A stretch of DNA of 64,000 nucleotides from Algoriphagus resistens (GCF_001442615.1 NZ_LMXN01000003.1:434001-498000); one strand, 5' to 3'; numbered from the stretch's first letter, positions 17,676 to 27,375 are shown. The notes: generated by a model from the sequence alone, not told the origin. Numbers and translations: made by a program.

Positions 17676-18349
17676 AATTCTACTAATTTATACCCCACCC
17701 CGTAAATAGATTGGATTTCAATCTTGGCATCTGAAGACTGTAGTTTTTTGCGTAGATTTTTTATTTGATAATAGATGAAATCAAAATTGTCAGATTGATC
17801 GATATGGTCACCCCATACATGCTCAGCAAGTGCATTTTTTGTAATCAGGCGATTTTTGTTCACTAAGAAATAATTAAGAATATCAAACTCCTTTCTGTTC
17901 AATGAAAATAGTTCGCCATCCACGGTGAACGTCCGCTCGTTTAGATCCAACACCGTATTGCCAGTCAAAATCTGGTTTGACCCGTTCAAATTTTTTCTTC
18001 GGAAAACTGCCTTGATACGGGCGTTTAATTCTGCAATATGAAAGGGTTTGGTTAAGTAATCATCTGCTCCCAACCCCAATCCTTTCAGCTTATCATCAAG
18101 CGAATCCTTTGCAGAAATAATGATCACATTTCCGTCAATTGATTCTTTTTTAAGTTCTTCGAGAATGTCTAACCCACTTCCCCCCGGAAGCATTATGTCC
18201 AGTAAAATACAGTCATATTCATACAAGGCAACTTTTTCCATCGCCGAATCATAATCCGGGGCATGCTCTACCAGATAAAGCTCTTTTTCAAGGCTATCGC
18301 GGATTACTTCTGCCAGCTCAGGTTCATCTTCTATCAACAGAATTTTCAT
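17672..18349 (-). CDS. OmpR-family response regulator
   Basis: A two-domain regulator. The receiver domain (residues 1-115) has the acidic pair in IEDEPE, phospho-acceptor Asp in CILLDIMLPGGSG and the conserved Lys in YLTKPF. The winged-helix DNA-binding domain occupies residues 130-225 and ends in SIYGVGYKL. It is the cognate partner of the downstream histidine kinase, with a 4-nt overlap. The frame extends to a TTG at 18370, but ATG 18349 fits the family start MKILLIEDE and is preceded by a TATTTTTG element. Probable targets include envelope genes nearby, not demonstrable here. Confidence 0.94.
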   Translation of the reverse strand: MKILLIEDEPELAEVIRDSLEKELYLVEHAPDYDSAMEKVALYEYDCILLDIMLPGGSGLDILEELKKESIDGNVIIISAKDSLDDKLKGLGLGADDYLTKPFHIAELNARIKAVFRRKNLNGSNQILTGNTVLDLNERTFTVDGELFSLNRKEFDILNYFLVNKNRLITKNALAEHVWGDHIDQSDNFDFIYYQIKNLRKKLQSSDAKIEIQSIYGVGYKLVEL

Positions 18350-18354
18350 GATTC

Positions 18355-18362
18355 CAAAAATA
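18355..18362 (-). promoter_or_regulatory. Candidate -7 element of the two-component operon
   Basis: Minus-strand TATTTTTG, matching TAnnTTTG, ends 5 nt before the response-regulator ATG. As at other genes here, this would place the transcript start at about the start codon. Confidence 0.4.
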
Positions 18363-18505
18363 GGGGACAAATCTGGAAAGAAGTGGGAATATACCTTTTT
18401 CCTAATCCCTGAGATTTGAACGTTAAAATCAAAAGGGCTTTAAAAGAAATTTTTATCTTGAGGTAGCTTTTGAATTTACCTCATCCAAAAGATATCCCAA
18501 GAAGA

Positions 18506-19420
18506 ATGAAAACAACTTTTCTGTTTACCCTAATCATCTCTTGTCTGACTATCGGTCTTCTTTCTTCGTGTCAGGAAAAAGTCTCCAAAGCAGAACAATT
18601 AAATTCTACCATTATATCCCAACTAGACTCCATCAAAGGCGATGTGGCCGTAGCCTATATTAACCTCTCTGATCCATCGGATAGTTTGATGATCAATGCC
18701 GAGCAAGAATTTCATGCGGCCAGCACCATGAAAGTACCGGTGATGATTGAGCTTTTCAAACAGGAAAGTCAAGGAAAATTTAATCTCAATGACTCTATTT
18801 TGCTAAAAAATGAGTTCAGGAGCATAGTCGACAGTAGCTTGTACAGCATGGATATCGGCGATGACAGTGATGATGTTATTTACAGTAAAATCGGTACGAG
18901 ACAATCGCTAAGAGACCTGATGTACAGCATGATCACGGTGAGCAGCAATTTGGCTACAAATGTCCTGATTGAACTGGTCGATGCCAAAAATGTCACCGCC
19001 ACCATGCGTGAACTGGGGGCTGACAAGATTGAAGTTTTGCGTGGAGTAGAAGACACTAAAGCTTATGAATTGGGCATGAGCAATACCACTAACGCTAAGG
19101 ATCTATTGATAGTCATGAAAGCTATTGCAGAGAATAAAGCAGGAACAAACAAAGCATGCGAAGAAATGATTTCCACCTTAACGGATCAAAAGTTTAATAC
19201 CATTATTCCATTTTATCTTCCAGAAACTGTCTCTGTCGCTCACAAAACTGGTTCTATCTCAGGTGTACATCACGATGCAGGAATAGTTTATTTACCTGAT
19301 GGAAGATCTTATGTGTTGGTGATTTTGTCAAAAAACCTGGAAGATTATGATACTGCTACCGAGCAGCTGGCAAGAATCTCCAAGACGGTTTATGAGTATG
19401 TGCTTAATTCAGCAAGTTAG
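18506..19420 (+). CDS. Class A beta-lactamase-like serine hydrolase, lipoprotein
   Basis: A 304-residue lipoprotein (lipobox LLSSC, Cys22) with the class A beta-lactamase core. It has S73-T-M-K76 (STMK), S146-S-N148 (SSN, in place of SDN) and K247-T-G249 (KTG). The omega-loop Glu equivalent is not obvious: the stretch after ELGADKIEVL lacks the usual ExxLN. It may therefore be a penicillin-interacting hydrolase with weak or different activity rather than a resistance enzyme. ATG 18506 gives a proper lipoprotein signal. It is divergent from the response-regulator gene; the shared 156-bp interval may hold promoters for both. Confidence 0.85.
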   Translation: MKTTFLFTLIISCLTIGLLSSCQEKVSKAEQLNSTIISQLDSIKGDVAVAYINLSDPSDSLMINAEQEFHAASTMKVPVMIELFKQESQGKFNLNDSILLKNEFRSIVDSSLYSMDIGDDSDDVIYSKIGTRQSLRDLMYSMITVSSNLATNVLIELVDAKNVTATMRELGADKIEVLRGVEDTKAYELGMSNTTNAKDLLIVMKAIAENKAGTNKACEEMISTLTDQKFNTIIPFYLPETVSVAHKTGSISGVHHDAGIVYLPDGRSYVLVILSKNLEDYDTATEQLARISKTVYEYVLNSAS

Positions 19421-19505
19421 TTTTAAAGAAGCATGTTATTTTGTAAGATTTTAGGTTGGGGAAAATTTTTTAAAAAAAATCAAATTCTTATGAACCTATT
19501 TTTTC

Positions 19506-19516
19506 TAACACTGTTA
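19506..19516. promoter_or_regulatory. Palindromic operator upstream of the TetR gene
   Basis: TAACACTGTTA is a perfect palindrome around a central C, 22 bp before the tetR ATG. Related sites recur downstream of the gene in front of the efflux operon, so it is a good candidate for autoregulation by the TetR protein. Confidence 0.6.
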
Positions 19517-19538
19517 AGTGATTTAATTCAGTGAAGCG

Positions 19539-20126
19539 ATGGGAAGTAAGGAACGCATATCGAGACTAAAGGAAGAAACCAGAAGTAACATTCTTAAGGC
19601 AGCATTTGAGATTGTTAAAGAAGAAGGATGGACTGGTCTAAGTATGCGAAAAATTGCTGACCGTATTGAATACACAGCCCCTATTATTTATGAGTATTTT
19701 ACAAATAAAGAGGCGATTTTAAATGAATTGACCCGGATCGGATTTAAGGATCTGGATGAAGTATTAGCAGAGGCGCAAGAAGCACATAACAATCCAGAAG
19801 CACAATTGGAAGCCATGTGGATGGCTTTTTGGGAATTTGGTCTTCGCAACAGGGAAATTTACCAGGTGATGTTTGGTGTAGAAATGACTTGTTGCATCGG
19901 AATGGTGCCTGAAGCGCAATGGCCTTCTAGGCGATTTTGTCCGGTAATTACCAAGTTGCTTTCAGAGAAAGACAGAGATACCGGTATCTGTCAGCAGAAA
20001 TACTTCAGTTTCTTTTCCGTAATCCATGGTCTGCTGTCGATCAACTTAGTAGGGAAAGGACTTACTGAAGAGATGAACAAACAGATTTTAAAAGATGCTA
20101 TTGTAGGAATTATTAAAACAATTTAA
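19539..20126 (+). CDS. TetR-family transcriptional regulator of the RND operon
   Basis: A 195-residue TetR regulator. The N-terminal helix-turn-helix (residues about 15-60) includes the typical LSMRKIADRIEYTAPIIYEYFTNKEAIL. The C-terminal ligand domain resembles the WHG-type TetR C-terminal group and contains two adjacent Cys (EMTCCIG). It lies directly upstream of the efflux operon on the same strand, with palindromic TAACAnnGTTA sites on both sides of the gene. Likely role: repressor of itself and of the RND pump, released by a pump substrate. The ligand is unknown. Confidence 0.9.
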   Translation: MGSKERISRLKEETRSNILKAAFEIVKEEGWTGLSMRKIADRIEYTAPIIYEYFTNKEAILNELTRIGFKDLDEVLAEAQEAHNNPEAQLEAMWMAFWEFGLRNREIYQVMFGVEMTCCIGMVPEAQWPSRRFCPVITKLLSEKDRDTGICQQKYFSFFSVIHGLLSINLVGKGLTEEMNKQILKDAIVGIIKTI

Positions 20127-20141
20127 AAAATTTTTTATCAA

Positions 20142-20178
20142 TTTCTAACAGCGTTAATTTTCTTAATACTGTTAGAAA
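20142..20178. promoter_or_regulatory. Composite operator in front of the RND efflux operon
   Basis: Inverted arms TTTCTAACAG (20142-20151) and CTGTTAGAAA (20169-20178) are perfect complements separated by 17 bp. Two half-palindromic units, TAACAGCGTTA and TAATACTGTTA, lie within. The arrangement fits cooperative binding of two TetR dimers. The same core occurs before tetR. Confidence 0.65.
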
Positions 20179-20372
20179 CTTGGGATAGTACATGCTATTC
20201 CACACAAATCAAAAACGAACTCCATTAACTACTTGATTCATCCCGTGTGAGTCAATAACAGACTATCGACTTAACAATGTTAAATTATTTAATGACGTTT
20301 AAAATGCTTCCAACTAACTTACAAATACCCAGCAATCTATTTGATTTTCAACTTACTAAACCAACTAATCTT

Positions 20373-21506
20373 ATGAGAAATTTATTCTTAAGTCTGAGCG
20401 CGATTATATTATTATATGCTTGCAGCCCCGCGCATTCTACCGATCAAGCTGCAACCAGCCCACCACAATTACCTGTATTTTCCATTCAAAGGTCATCTGC
20501 AGAGACATCTTTGGAATATCCAGCCACTATTGAAGGTACCGTTGATATTGAACTGCGGCCTCAGGTTAGCGGAACGCTCGAGCGGGTATTAGTGGACGAA
20601 GGGGAATATGTGGAGAAAGGAAAGACCATTTTTGAAATTAATGACCTTCCTTTCCGTGAAGCGCTTAATCATGCAATTGCCAATCAACATGCTGCAGAAG
20701 CGGCCCTAATTCATAGCGAACTTGAAGTGGCCAAATACACACCATTAGTGGAAAAAAAGGTAGTCTCAGACTTTCAGCTGAAAACGCTTGAAGCCAGTCG
20801 ACAAATGGCCCTCTCCAATCTGGAGCAGGCAAAAGCACAGGTAGAGTCCGCCAGGATCAATTTAAGTTACACTAAAATTCACGCTCCGACTAGCGGCTAT
20901 ATCGGCAGATTGCCTAAGAAACAGGGATCCCTGATCGGACCTTCGGACCAAAGTCCGCTCACTACATTATCAGATGTTCATGAAGTGCATGTCTATTTTG
21001 CTCTGGGAGAGACTGATTTTATCGGGTTTACTGCTCAATATGAAGGAGAGACTTTGGCGGAAAAAATCAAAAATCTTCCTCCCGTCACCTTAGTACTTGC
21101 AGACCAGAGTAAGTATTCAGCGTTGGGGAAAGTAGATGTGGTGGACGGACAGTTTAACAAAAATACAGGAACAATCACCTTTAGAGCCACCTTCCCGAAC
21201 GAGAAAGGTTTGCTCCGGTCCGGAAATACAGGGAGGATAGTGATCACTCATCCACATGCCGAGGCCATTTTGGTTCCTCAGCAATCGACTTTTGAAATCC
21301 AGGATAAAGTCTTTGTGGTTACTGTAGATGAACAAAACAGTGTTGTTAGGCAACCAATTCAAATCAGTGGAACCACCGGAAATAATTATTTGGTCTCCAG
21401 TGGACTGAAATCCGGAGACAGAATCGTCTACAAGGGATTTGAAACGCTTCAAGACGGTGCGGTCATTTCTCCGGAAAACCCAGAAATAAATCCTGCCAAT
21501 CCTTAA
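20373..21506 (+). CDS. RND efflux periplasmic adaptor (MFP), lipoprotein
   Basis: The membrane-fusion subunit linking the RND pump to the outer membrane channel. It begins with a lipoprotein signal (lipobox LLYAC). It then has a barrel-sandwich half motif (ELRPQVSGTLERVLVDEGEYVEKG), an alpha-helical hairpin (about residues 95-165), the second lipoyl half (TKIHAPTSGYIGRL) and beta-barrel domains. Length 378 is typical of AcrA/MexA. I chose ATG 20373 because the in-frame region back to 20277 lacks a signal-like start. It is the first gene of the adaptor-pump-channel operon, 14 bp before the pump gene. Confidence 0.93.
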   Translation: MRNLFLSLSAIILLYACSPAHSTDQAATSPPQLPVFSIQRSSAETSLEYPATIEGTVDIELRPQVSGTLERVLVDEGEYVEKGKTIFEINDLPFREALNHAIANQHAAEAALIHSELEVAKYTPLVEKKVVSDFQLKTLEASRQMALSNLEQAKAQVESARINLSYTKIHAPTSGYIGRLPKKQGSLIGPSDQSPLTTLSDVHEVHVYFALGETDFIGFTAQYEGETLAEKIKNLPPVTLVLADQSKYSALGKVDVVDGQFNKNTGTITFRATFPNEKGLLRSGNTGRIVITHPHAEAILVPQQSTFEIQDKVFVVTVDEQNSVVRQPIQISGTTGNNYLVSSGLKSGDRIVYKGFETLQDGAVISPENPEINPANP

Positions 21507-21520
21507 AACAAATTAAACAG

Positions 21521-24500
21521 ATGTTTCAAAAATTTATAGACAGGCCGGTTTTGGCCTCTGTCATCTCTATCCTATTGGTAATTCTGGGAGTACTGGGGGT
21601 TTTTAAATTACCTCTTCAGCAATTCCCGGATATTGCCCCACCTGCAGTACAGGTTGTAGCACTGTATCCCGGTGCCAATGCAGAAACACTGCTGAGATCG
21701 GTAGCACCCTCACTAGAGGAATCCATCAATGGCGTCGAAGGCATGAGTCATATTAGTTCTACGGCCAGTAATGACGGTTCGCTGGTCATTAAAGTATATT
21801 TCGAACTGGGAACTGACCCAGATCAGGCGGCAGTGAATGTGCAGAACCGCGTATCTCAGGCCACCAGCCAGTTGCCTGCCGAAGTTGTGCAGGCGGGAAT
21901 TACGACGTCCAAGCAACAGAATAGTTTGTTGATGGTAGTATCTATGTTTTCAACGGACCCAGAGACCTATGACCAAACATTTCTAGCAAACTATGCTCAG
22001 ATCAACATTATTCCGGAGATCAAACGGATTAAGGGTGTTGGGCAATCAATGATTTTTGGTGGGAATAAAGATTACTCCATGAGAGTTTGGCTGAATCCAA
22101 GCCAGATGGCTGCCTATAATCTAACGCCGGCTGAAGTCACGGCAGCCATACAAGACAAGAGTCTGGAAGCTGCACCGGGTAAACTTGGGGAAAGCAGCGA
22201 TGTAGCTTTTGAGTATGTCGTAAAATATAAAGGAAAGCTGAATAAGCCTGAAGATTATGAAAACCTTGTCGTTAGGGCTAATCCGGACGGGACTGTGCTT
22301 AGGCTGAAGGATGTTGCCAGAATAGAGTTCGGTGCTTATTCCTATACGAATTACACCCGGGTTGATGAAAAGCAGGGCGTTAACATAGCTGCGTTTCAGA
22401 TTGCGGGGTCTAATTCCAGCGAAATACAGATTGCTATCAGTGAGTTGATGAAGAAGGCCGAGAAAGATTTTCCGCAGGGCGTAGGATATCTGATTCTTTA
22501 CAATACAAAAGATTCACTTGACCAGTCAATTTCACAAGTAGTAACGACATTGATTGAAGCATTTGTGCTGGTCTTTCTGGTAGTATTTATATTCCTTCAG
22601 GATTTTCGTTCGACACTGATTCCAGCTATTGCTGTGCCTGTGGCGATTTTGGGTACATTTTTCTTCATGTTGCTTTTCGGTTTCTCTATCAACCTGCTCA
22701 CGTTGTTTGCGCTGGTGCTTGCGATTGGTATTGTAGTGGATGATGCAATTGTAGTTGTAGAGGCTGTCCATTCCAAAATGGAACTTGAACATCTTTCTCC
22801 TAAGGTGGCCACAAGGAGTGCGATGGGTGAAATCACAGGTGCGATTATTTCCATCACATTGGTCATGGCTTCGGTGTTTCTTCCCGTCGGCTTTATGGAA
22901 GGCTCCACCGGTGTATTCTACCAGCAATTTGCGTTTACTCTTGCCATCGCCATTATTATTTCAGCGATCAATGCACTTACGCTTAGTCCGGCATTGGCTG
23001 CGTTGTTTCTTAAGGATAAACACCACGGGATTCCAGGAAGCAAAAAATTAACCTTTAGAGAGAAGTTCTTCGCAGGTTTCAATTCAGGTTTTGAGAAACT
23101 CACCAATAACTATGTCGGTGGGATCCGTTTGTTGATCCGCCATAGATGGGTAGGCGTAGCTGCGCTGGCCTTGGTGGTAGTGACCACCGTTGTAATGATA
23201 AGGACCACACCTTCAGGCTTTATTCCTTCCGAGGATCAGGGTTTTATAGCGGTATCACTTGATTTGCCTGCCGGTGCATCATTGGAGCGTACCACTGAGG
23301 TGATGAAGCAGGCAGAGGATGTGCTTAGAGATATGGACTTCCATGCATCACTCAATGTGATGTCAGGTTTTAATATTCTTACTGAATCCGCGAGTCCTTC
23401 TGCAGGAGTCTTGTTTATTCTTCTCAAACCGGTAGAAGAACGGGGAGAAATCAGTGATATCAATGCTATCATGGCGGAGGTAAATCAGAAATTCTCCCAG
23501 ATAAAGGGGGCAAACTTCTTTGTATTTACATTTCCCACTGTACCTGGATTCAGTAATGTTGACGGACTTGAGATAGTGCTTCAGGATAGGTCTGGAGGAG
23601 CACTGCAAAAGTTTAGCGATGTAGGCTCCACATTCATTGGTAAGCTCATGGCCCGGGAGGAAATCGGTTTTGCTTTTTCTTCATTTAAATCTGATTATCC
23701 GCAGTACAATCTTGAAGTGGATGAGGTGAAAGCTGCCCAGCTACAGGTAAGTGTCCGCGAGGTGCTGCAGACACTTCAGGCATATTTTGGAAGTATGCAG
23801 GCATCAGATTTCAACAGGTTTGGGAAATACTATCGTGTGATGGTCCAGGCCGAAAAATCGGATAGAGTCGATGAATCTTCACTGGACGGGATCTTTGTGA
23901 AAAACAGCCAAGGTGACAAGGTGCCGGTAAATACACTGGCGAAGCTTGAGCGGGTGTATGGACCGGAAACGGTCTCCCGCTACAATCTCTTTAATTCTAT
24001 TGGGATCAATGCCGTTGCCGCACCGGGCTTCAGTTCCGGTGATGCACTCCAGGCGGTCCAGGAGCTGGCTAGCAAAGAGTTGCCAAATGGCTATGCATTA
24101 GAATTTACAGGAATGACCAAGGAAGAAATGGGTTCAGGAGGACAATCGCTGATCATCTTTCTCCTCTCGCTTCTGTTCATTTACTTCTTGCTTTCTGCCC
24201 AATACGAAAGTTACATTCTTCCGCTGGCCGTTATATTTTCTATTCCTACGGGAGTCTTGGGAGTTTTCTTAGCAATAGGGCTTACGGGTATTGAAAACAA
24301 TATATATGTACAGGTAGCCCTGGTCATGTTGATTGGTCTGTTGGCTAAAAACTCGATTCTTATCGTTGAATTTGCCGTGCAGCGCAGAAGGGCAGGTAGG
24401 ACCTTAATGGATGCGGCGCTGGAAGGGGCGAGGCTTCGTCTACGTCCTATTTTGATGACATCTCTAGCTTTTATTGTCGGGCTAATTCCGATGATGTTTG

Positions 24501-24688
24501 CTAAAGGTCCGTCCGCATTGGGCAATCATTCGATAAGTATCGCAGCCGCTGGCGGGATGGTTTCAGGAGTCATTTTAGGGCTTATGATCATTCCATTATT
24601 GTTTGTCATCTTCCAGCATTTGCATGAGCGCATCAGTAAACCGACTGAGCTTCAGCCAGAAGAATCAAAAGTACTTGTAACACATTAA
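21521..24688 (+). CDS. RND multidrug efflux pump, HAE1 (AcrB/MexB-like)
   Basis: A 1055-residue inner membrane proton-drug antiporter. It shows the two-fold repeated RND plan: TM1, a large periplasmic loop, TM2-6, TM7, a second loop, TM8-12. The proton-relay residues are present: the Asp-Asp pair in GIVVDDAIVVVEA on TM4 and Lys in GLLAKNSILIVEFA on TM10. The N-terminus MFQKFIDRPVLASVISI is standard for HAE1 pumps. Together with the adaptor and channel genes it exports amphiphilic compounds across both membranes. Substrate range cannot be predicted. Expression is likely repressed by the upstream TetR protein. Confidence 0.96.
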   Translation: MFQKFIDRPVLASVISILLVILGVLGVFKLPLQQFPDIAPPAVQVVALYPGANAETLLRSVAPSLEESINGVEGMSHISSTASNDGSLVIKVYFELGTDPDQAAVNVQNRVSQATSQLPAEVVQAGITTSKQQNSLLMVVSMFSTDPETYDQTFLANYAQINIIPEIKRIKGVGQSMIFGGNKDYSMRVWLNPSQMAAYNLTPAEVTAAIQDKSLEAAPGKLGESSDVAFEYVVKYKGKLNKPEDYENLVVRANPDGTVLRLKDVARIEFGAYSYTNYTRVDEKQGVNIAAFQIAGSNSSEIQIAISELMKKAEKDFPQGVGYLILYNTKDSLDQSISQVVTTLIEAFVLVFLVVFIFLQDFRSTLIPAIAVPVAILGTFFFMLLFGFSINLLTLFALVLAIGIVVDDAIVVVEAVHSKMELEHLSPKVATRSAMGEITGAIISITLVMASVFLPVGFMEGSTGVFYQQFAFTLAIAIIISAINALTLSPALAALFLKDKHHGIPGSKKLTFREKFFAGFNSGFEKLTNNYVGGIRLLIRHRWVGVAALALVVVTTVVMIRTTPSGFIPSEDQGFIAVSLDLPAGASLERTTEVMKQAEDVLRDMDFHASLNVMSGFNILTESASPSAGVLFILLKPVEERGEISDINAIMAEVNQKFSQIKGANFFVFTFPTVPGFSNVDGLEIVLQDRSGGALQKFSDVGSTFIGKLMAREEIGFAFSSFKSDYPQYNLEVDEVKAAQLQVSVREVLQTLQAYFGSMQASDFNRFGKYYRVMVQAEKSDRVDESSLDGIFVKNSQGDKVPVNTLAKLERVYGPETVSRYNLFNSIGINAVAAPGFSSGDALQAVQELASKELPNGYALEFTGMTKEEMGSGGQSLIIFLLSLLFIYFLLSAQYESYILPLAVIFSIPTGVLGVFLAIGLTGIENNIYVQVALVMLIGLLAKNSILIVEFAVQRRRAGRTLMDAALEGARLRLRPILMTSLAFIVGLIPMMFAKGPSALGNHSISIAAAGGMVSGVILGLMIIPLLFVIFQHLHERISKPTELQPEESKVLVTH

Positions 24689-24697
24689 CCGGACAAA

Positions 24698-26107
24698 ATG
24701 AAATCTTTTAATTATAAAATAGCAACAATCCTGTTGATTGGATGGCTGGCCTCGTGCAAGGCATCCGAAGACATAGGCGCACCCACGGATGTATTCCCCG
24801 AGACATTTAGGGAGTATGAAACAACGACGGGCGATTCTACAGATGCTAACGTGCTCTGGAATGAGTTTTTTGTCGATTCAAATCTTGTTTCATTGATCGA
24901 TCAAGGGCTGCAAAGAAACAACAACCTCATAATTGCCCGCAAGAATATCGAGGTGGCGCAGTTAACCTTTAAACAAACAAAGTGGCGGAATGTCCCTGAA
25001 TTTGATGTTTTGCTGACAGCCAATTCTTCGCGTTTTTCCGAAAATTCCCTGAATGGACTCAGTACGGAAACGTTTTTGGAAAGGAGTAGTTTAGAAGATT
25101 TCCAGCTTCAAGGCATGTTGAGCTGGGAGGCTGATATATGGGGGAAATTGCGGAGGCAAAGTCAAACTGCGCTTTCCGAATACCTTCAGACTAGTGAGGC
25201 TACCAAAGCTTTACAGACAGGAGTTGTGGCAGCGATAGCCAAAAGCTACTATAACCTTCTCAAACTTGACGCTCAATTGGAAGTGGCAAAGCAAAACTTA
25301 CAGCTCAGCAGGCGAACTAAGGAAATTATTGATCTTCAGTTTACCTCCGCATTGGTTACCACGCTTGCAAAAGATCAGGCCACTGCGCAGATGAAACAGG
25401 CGGAACAATTGATTCCTTTTCTGGAGGGGGAAATAGCTGTGGAAGAAAATCTGCTAAGTATATTGACAGGAGAGGCCCCTGATTCTATTGTAAGGGGGGT
25501 ATTTCAGGAAAATCTCCCAACAGTAATTAATGCGGGAGTTCCGGCAGATCTCCTAAGTGAACGCCCCGATGTGAAAGCGGCTGAACTGGGGTTGCAAGCT
25601 GCCAATGGAAGAGTAGGTGTTGCCAAAGCAATGATGTATCCTGCACTTCGGATCACTGCCTCCACTGGACTCAATGCTTTTGAAGCTGTCAACTGGTTTA
25701 ATATACCCGGATCGGTGTTTAGTGTGGTGGGAGGAAGCCTGGCACAACCAGTGTTGAACAGGCGAAGACTGAAGACCAATCTGGAAGTGGAGAAGGTACA
25801 GAGGGAACAGCAAATTTATACCTTTAGGGAAACGGTACTTACTGCGGTAAAGGAAGTGTCTGATGCCATGGTGCGGATAGAAAAGACCACTGAACAGCAG
25901 AAAGTCGCTTCTTCACGTGTGGAGGCTCTTGAGCATGCGGTGGACAATGCGGATCTTTTATTTGAAAATGGCGTTGCAAATTACCTAGAAGTAATTACTG
26001 CCCAGGGAAACCTCCTACAAAGCCAATTGGATCTCGTGGAAGTCAAAAGTAATAAACTTTACGCTTCAATTGATCTTTATAGAGCGCTGGGCGGAGGTTG
26101 GCGCTGA
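24698..26107 (+). CDS. TolC-like outer membrane efflux channel (NodT family), lipoprotein
   Basis: The outer membrane exit duct of the pump, 469 residues. The signal ends in a lipobox (IGWLASC). Two TolC repeats follow, each with long helices. The first half contains LQGMLSWEADIWGKLRRQ and the second half LLSERPDVKAAELGLQAANGR, both classic for NodT-type channels, with SLAQPVLNRRRL later. It starts 9 bp after the pump stop and closes the operon, followed by a strong hairpin terminator. Confidence 0.94.
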   Translation: MKSFNYKIATILLIGWLASCKASEDIGAPTDVFPETFREYETTTGDSTDANVLWNEFFVDSNLVSLIDQGLQRNNNLIIARKNIEVAQLTFKQTKWRNVPEFDVLLTANSSRFSENSLNGLSTETFLERSSLEDFQLQGMLSWEADIWGKLRRQSQTALSEYLQTSEATKALQTGVVAAIAKSYYNLLKLDAQLEVAKQNLQLSRRTKEIIDLQFTSALVTTLAKDQATAQMKQAEQLIPFLEGEIAVEENLLSILTGEAPDSIVRGVFQENLPTVINAGVPADLLSERPDVKAAELGLQAANGRVGVAKAMMYPALRITASTGLNAFEAVNWFNIPGSVFSVVGGSLAQPVLNRRRLKTNLEVEKVQREQQIYTFRETVLTAVKEVSDAMVRIEKTTEQQKVASSRVEALEHAVDNADLLFENGVANYLEVITAQGNLLQSQLDLVEVKSNKLYASIDLYRALGGGWR

Positions 26108-26137
26108 TCCTCAGATGCGAATAATTTGAATAGAAAT

Positions 26138-26182
26138 CCGGTTGGAAATGGTGATGAATTACCATTCCAACCGGGTTTTTTA
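26138..26182 (+). terminator. Intrinsic terminator of the RND operon
   Basis: Stem CCGGTTGGAAATGGT with ACCATTCCAACCGG (one bulged base), loop GATGAATT, followed by GTTTTTTAT. It starts 31 bp after the channel gene and lies before the convergent cyclase gene. Confidence 0.85.
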
Positions 26183-26219
26183 TATGAAGAGCTCCAATTA
26201 TAAGCTGAACCTGGAGAGA

Positions 26220-27152
26220 TCAGATAAGCTGGTGATAAACGATCCCATCTTCTTGATCAGCTGGGTTATTTAACCTGGCCATTGCTCTGACGGGAAATGT
26301 ACCCACTCCCTTGAATTTTGGGGGGATGGCACTGAATGTAAACCCATCGTCAGGCAGCAGGTTTAAGTTGCAGAGATGTTCCACAATTAGGATTTCAGAG
26401 CCTAAAAGAACAGAGTGAACGGGTCTGGTTTTTCCGGCCGTGCAGTCGATGTTGTGAGAATCAATGCCCACCAATTTGACCGCACAGTCTTTTAAATAGT
26501 GGGCAGCTCCCTCAGTGAGGTATGGGTGGTTTTCATAATACTTTTCCGTATTCCAGTGGACATCCCATCCTGTATGGATCAATACTGCCCGGTTTCGGAT
26601 TTCATAGTTTACCAGGTGCTCCTCGGTTATTGCTAAGGTTTGCGAATGCGGCACCCGGATGACCACCGCCTCAAGGTCAGTAAAAGCTTCCAGTCCGACC
26701 TCAGAAAGGTCCTTTCCGTTTTCATAGCGGTGAAACGGACAGTCGATATAGGTTCCCGTGTTGGTTACCATTTCTATTTTTCCGATTTGAAACGTTGTTC
26801 CTTCATCATAGATTTTTTGCGAATCTACCCTACTCAGATAGTCGCAGATGAGCGGCGCGGGAAGCCCTTTGTAGGTGACCAGCCCATTTTCGATGGTGTG
26901 GCTTAGATCAATTAACAGTTCGCTCCCCTTGCTTTGATTGATGGCTTTCCGCTTGTGGGGTTCCATCAGGATCTCTTTGTTCAGAATGACAGCCTGTCCC
27001 ACCATGAGCAGTCTGAGATCTTTGATGATATAGTCTGCAAGTTCTTTGTCCGAAATATCGTCTCCGGCGATATCTAGCCGAAAGTCCTCTCCTTTGATGC
27101 TGCCGCCGTTGGTAAAGTAGAGTTCAAAATCGAATTTTACTCTTTTGTCCAT
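26220..27152 (-). CDS. Cyclase/kynurenine formamidase-family protein with altered metal motif
   Basis: A 310-residue protein with a C-terminal cyclase (PF04199-type) domain from about residue 78 and an unusual 75-residue N-terminal extension (FDFELYFTNGGSIKGEDFRL) of unknown function. Family members with an HxGTHxDxPxH motif bind metal and hydrolyse amide or ring bonds, as in kynurenine formamidase. Here the motif reads NTGTYIDCPFH, so the first and second His are replaced by Asn and Tyr. GIDSHNID and the late HLCNL region remain. Catalysis may be lost or use different ligands. Not in an operon: convergent with the efflux operon and far from tryptophan genes. Confidence 0.75.
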   Translation of the reverse strand: MDKRVKFDFELYFTNGGSIKGEDFRLDIAGDDISDKELADYIIKDLRLLMVGQAVILNKEILMEPHKRKAINQSKGSELLIDLSHTIENGLVTYKGLPAPLICDYLSRVDSQKIYDEGTTFQIGKIEMVTNTGTYIDCPFHRYENGKDLSEVGLEAFTDLEAVVIRVPHSQTLAITEEHLVNYEIRNRAVLIHTGWDVHWNTEKYYENHPYLTEGAAHYLKDCAVKLVGIDSHNIDCTAGKTRPVHSVLLGSEILIVEHLCNLNLLPDDGFTFSAIPPKFKGVGTFPVRAMARLNNPADQEDGIVYHQLI

Positions 27153-27375
27153 TCGTAGTTTTTTACTCTTTCAAATTCCTTTTGATTAAAAAATCGGTTC
27201 ATAAAGATACAGGATGAATTCTTTTTTTTCATGCTACTAAGAATAACCCATCCGGAGATTTTTCTCAGAGCGATATCATTAGGATCCCAACTGATCAAAA
27301 CGGTAATCTGCTGATATAAATTAGGATTGGGTTAAATCCGCAGTTGGTAATCTCTGCTACGGATCAACCAGGATC

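Noticed and set aside
6309..19420. Calling the two serine hydrolases antibiotic-resistance beta-lactamases
   Set aside because: The class C-like protein belongs to a broad hydrolase family, and the class A-like protein lacks an obvious omega-loop Glu, so resistance cannot be claimed.
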